DNA of 6,274 bases, taken from assembly GCA_017550765.1 (NCBI GenBank), contig JAFZOC010000049.1, positions 1 to 6,274 of the forward strand, given 5' to 3'. The notes under the pieces were generated by a model. It saw only the letters and a list, made by a program, of their open reading frames with translations, searched no databases and was not told where the DNA came from. The stretch is from Oscillospiraceae bacterium (GTDB lineage: Bacteria > Bacillota_A > Clostridia > Oscillospirales > Oscillospiraceae). Below, one piece after another: positions 4,221-6,274 of the stretch. A program made the translations under genes and the position numbers. How positions within the stretch are numbered: position 1 is the stretch's first letter; each line of letters opens with the position of its first letter.

Positions 4221-4979
4221 ATGTGGAAATACCCGGATGACGACAGCAGAGCAATTCTTACTGCACAGCAGAATATTGAAAGCATCCATGGAAGCGGGCA
4301 GCAGCTTCGCCTTCCGCGGACTGCACTCGTCTTTTTCATGTCGCGCGGCGTAGAATATTTGATCGAGCACCATGCGTGCAAGCTGCTGACGGAAAAGCTG
4401 CCCCGTTTCCTGCAAGGCGGACCGGTATATTCCCTGAATGACAAGATCTGTTTTCTCGACGGCGGACGCGGTGCGCCGCAGGCGGCCGACAGCGTGGAAA
4501 CGCTTGCCGCACTCGGCATAGAGAACGTGATCGCGGTCGGCATGTGCGGCGCTTTTTCGGAAGGGCTGCAGGCGGGTGATATCCTCGTCCCGCCGCTTGC
4601 CTTTTCGGAGGAAGGAACATCCCGCCACTATTATGAACATCCGGTTTCTTTTGCTCCGAGCCGGGAAGTGTATACGAGGCTTTGCATGATCCCGGACTGT
4701 AAAAACCTGCCCATCGTTTCTACCGACGGCGTGTACCGGCAAACCTTTTACAAGGAAGCGCTCTGGCGGGAAAAGGGAGCGGCCGCTGTGGACATGGAAA
4801 CTTCGGCGGTGCTTGGCGTGGCACAATACCTGGGAATCTCAGCGGCGGCTGTTTTGATGGTGTCAGACTGCCATCCGCTTTATGACGGAGCGCCCATATG
4901 GAAGTGGCACATGACCCAGAAAATGCGGCAGGAGCTCTTTGAAAAGACGACACAAGTAATAATGGGAGACCAACCATGA
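4221..4979 (+). CDS. Nucleoside phosphorylase (PNP/UDP family, uridine phosphorylase-like)
   Basis: A 252-residue cytoplasmic enzyme of the PNP_UDP_1 fold, whose members cleave nucleosides with phosphate to a base and ribose-1-phosphate. Visible family segments are GGRGAPQAADSVETLAALG (81-99), VGMCGAFSEGLQAGDILVP (106-124), AFSEEGTSRHYYEH (127-140), STDGVYRQTFYKE (167-179), and AVDMETSA (189-196), whose Met-Glu pair contacts the ribose in relatives. LMVSD follows at 212-216. The substrate (uridine or a purine nucleoside) cannot be fixed by eye. The ATG at 4221 is chosen because AGGAGG (4208-4213) lies seven bases upstream; an in-frame TTG at 4215 is too close to that site. The stop overlaps the rsmA start (ATGA, 4976-4979). 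Hand count gives about 58% GC for 4261-4920, against about 67-77% in sampled lines of trmD and rsmA. GAA, AAA and TTT codons are more common than in those neighbours. Recent acquisition is plausible. Confidence 0.88.
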   Translation: MWKYPDDDSRAILTAQQNIESIHGSGQQLRLPRTALVFFMSRGVEYLIEHHACKLLTEKLPRFLQGGPVYSLNDKICFLDGGRGAPQAADSVETLAALGIENVIAVGMCGAFSEGLQAGDILVPPLAFSEEGTSRHYYEHPVSFAPSREVYTRLCMIPDCKNLPIVSTDGVYRQTFYKEALWREKGAAAVDMETSAVLGVAQYLGISAAAVLMVSDCHPLYDGAPIWKWHMTQKMRQELFEKTTQVIMGDQP

Positions 4980-5863
4980 ATCTTACCGACTACAGCGAGA
5001 TACGCGCCCTGCTTTCCCGCCACGGCTTTCGCTTCTCGAAGTCCCTGGGCCAGAACTTCCTCACCGCCGCCTGGGTGCCGGCGCGCATCGCCGAGAGCGC
5101 CGGCCTGGACGAGGGGACCGGCGTCCTGGAGGTGGGCCCCGGGATCGGCTGCCTCACCGAGCAGCTCTCCCTGCGGGCGGGGAAGGTGCTGGCCGTGGAG
5201 CTGGACAGGGCCCTGCGGCCCGTTCTGGCCGAGACCCTGGCCGGGCGGGAGAACGTGGAGCTCCTCTTCGGCGACGTGCTGGACCAGGATCTGCCCGCCC
5301 TGGTCGCGGAGCGCCTCCCCGGTCTGCGCCTGGTGGTCTGCGCCAATCTCCCTTACAACGTGACCACGCCCCTGCTCACGGCCTTTCTGAAGGCGGGCTG
5401 CTTTGAGACGGTCACCGTCATGGTCCAGCGGGAGGTGGCCCGGCGCATCTGCGCCCGGGCGGGGACGCCGGACTATGGCGCCTTCGGGCTCTTCGTCCAG
5501 TGGCGGTGCGAGACGGAGCTCCTCTTCGACGTACCGCCGGACTGCTTCGTGCCCAGGCCCAAGGTGACCTCCTCGGTGATCCGGCTGACGCGCCGCGCGG
5601 CGCCGCCCTGCGCCGTGAAGGACGAGGCGCTGCTCTTCCGGACGATCCGCGCCGCCTTCGAGCAGCGCCGCAAGACCCTCCCCAACGCTCTCAGCGCCGG
5701 GATCGCGGGGCTCGGCAAGGAGCAGGCGGAGCGGATCGTGGCCGGAGCGGGCTTCGACCCCCGGATCCGGGGCGAAGCGCTGGACCTGGGGGGCTACGCC
5801 GCGGTCTCCGACGGGATATTTGCGGAAATTTTCTCGGATCGGGATGGAAAATGTATTGATTAA
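4976..5863 (+). CDS. rsmA: 16S rRNA dimethyladenosine transferase RsmA (KsgA)
   Basis: A 295-residue SAM-dependent enzyme that dimethylates the two adjacent adenosines in the 3' hairpin of 16S rRNA late in 30S maturation. Conserved segments in order are FSKSLGQNFL (20-29), the SAM loop VLEVGPGIGCLTE (50-62), VELDRAL (74-80), GDVLDQDL (99-106), the catalytic-type NLPYNV (124-129), MVQREVARRI (149-158), PRPKVTSSVIRL (193-204) and RAAFEQRRKTLPNAL (225-239). Length and C-terminal helical domain are normal. The start overlaps the phosphorylase stop by four bases, and GGGAG lies just upstream. This implies translation coupled to that gene. It is functionally consistent with rimM and trmD in the same operon. 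Confidence 0.96.
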   Translation: MNLTDYSEIRALLSRHGFRFSKSLGQNFLTAAWVPARIAESAGLDEGTGVLEVGPGIGCLTEQLSLRAGKVLAVELDRALRPVLAETLAGRENVELLFGDVLDQDLPALVAERLPGLRLVVCANLPYNVTTPLLTAFLKAGCFETVTVMVQREVARRICARAGTPDYGAFGLFVQWRCETELLFDVPPDCFVPRPKVTSSVIRLTRRAAPPCAVKDEALLFRTIRAAFEQRRKTLPNALSAGIAGLGKEQAERIVAGAGFDPRIRGEALDLGGYAAVSDGIFAEIFSDRDGKCID

Positions 5864-5885
5864 CAGGTATCAGATGTGGTATCCT
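5856..5885 (+). promoter_or_regulatory. Probable ppdK promoter
   Basis: TTGATT (5856-5861, overlapping the end of rsmA), an 18-base spacer and TATCCT (5880-5885) are present, with TGG directly before the -10 (extended -10). Transcription would start near 5892 and give a leader of almost 90 bases. That leader contains a short 5-bp hairpin (5906-5910/5914-5918, loop TGC). I see no clear rsmA terminator and no recognisable riboswitch in 5864-5978. Both hexamers are imperfect, so the call is moderate. Confidence 0.4.
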
Positions 5886-5978
5886 AACTTGTAAACTGTT
5901 GAGCGCGGCCTGCGGCCGGGATCGGCAGTCTGCTGGCAGCTGAGAGATCAATTTTTACCAATAGAAAGGATCGAAAAG

Positions 5979-6274
5979 ATGAGCAAAAAGTACGTCTACC
6001 TCTTCACCGAAGGCAATGCCAAGATGCGCGAGCTCCTTGGCGGCAAGGGCGCGAACCTGGCCGAGATGACCAACATCGGCATGCCCGTCCCCCAGGGCTT
6101 CACCATCACCACCGAGGCCTGCACCCAGTACTACGCCGACGGCCGCAAGATCAACGACGAGATCATGGCCGAGATCATGCGCAACGTGGAGATCATGGAG
6201 CGCATCAACGGCAAGAAGTTCGGCGACCTGAAGGATCCCCTGCTGGTCTCCGTCCGTTCCGGCGCCCGCGCCTC
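5979..6274 (+). CDS. ppdK: Pyruvate, phosphate dikinase (N-terminal part, runs off window)
   Basis: The first 98 residues of a protein normally about 870-900 residues long. It opens [22 protein letters not shown]; the ATP-grasp domain start [34 protein letters not shown] lies at about 19-52, and LLVSVRSGA at about 88-96. These are characteristic of PPDK. The enzyme interconverts pyruvate, ATP and phosphate with PEP, AMP and pyrophosphate. In anaerobic Firmicutes it serves glycolysis or gluconeogenesis using pyrophosphate. The ATG at 5979 is preceded by AAAGGA (5965-5970) about eight bases upstream. It is separated from rsmA by 115 bases and probably has its own promoter, so it is not functionally tied to the translation genes. 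Confidence 0.95.
   Translation, partial: MSKKYVYLFTEGNAKMRELLGGKGANLAEMTNIGMPVPQGFTITTEACTQYYADGRKINDEIMAEIMRNVEIMERINGKKFGDLKDPLLVSVRSGARA

Noticed and set aside
2748..4826. A 692-codon minus-strand reading frame opposite trmD and the phosphorylase
   Set aside because: It is antisense to two well-recognised genes, has low-complexity composition (many H, V, L, P, A), and shows no family motif. It is a by-product of high GC.
5864..5978. Riboswitch or T-box in the ppdK leader
   Set aside because: Only a 5-bp hairpin is visible. No T-box bulge, terminator/antiterminator pair or known aptamer core could be recognised.

Overview
The window looks like chromosomal DNA from a GC-rich Clostridia, probably an Oscillospiraceae-type gut bacterium. 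The reasons are the khpA/rimM/trmD order typical of Firmicutes, strong AGGAGG-like ribosome binding sites, a clostridial-type pyruvate phosphate dikinase, and gene GC near 70%. The assignment is inferred from gene content and style; no database was searched.

Layout. Bases 1-129 are the 3' end of khpA (RNA-binding KH protein), closed by a strong bidirectional terminator (185-217). Bases 220-753 hold no gene. They are packed with short intergenic repeats: an AT-rich heptad tract, three full and two partial copies of a hairpin repeat (family 1), and two copies of a double-hairpin repeat (family 2). On the minus strand, 2129 down to 754 is a two-gene ECF sigma factor / membrane anti-sigma module with an ATGA overlap, a -10 box, and a cre-like 14-bp palindrome at the expected transcription start. 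From 2287 rightwards there is a promoter, then rimM and trmD. This trmD is fused in frame to a complete C-terminal GNAT acetyltransferase domain. A third family 2 repeat follows, then a nucleoside phosphorylase of visibly lower GC, whose stop overlaps the start of rsmA. After a 115-base gap with its own likely promoter, ppdK begins and runs off the window.

How it fits together. khpA, rimM, trmD and rsmA are all ribosome or RNA maturation functions: 16S processing, tRNA m1G37 methylation, and 16S dimethyladenosine formation. In many Firmicutes khpA is followed directly by rimM, trmD and rplS. Here the set is split by the sigma/anti-sigma module and repeats, rplS is absent, and a phosphorylase is inserted before rsmA.

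The observations most worth following up are: the two repeat families, whose stems change sequence between copies while keeping pairing; the TrmD-GNAT fusion, whose acetyl-CoA loop lacks the canonical glycine; the cre-like operator on the sigma gene; and the compositionally distinct phosphorylase bordered by a family 2 repeat.
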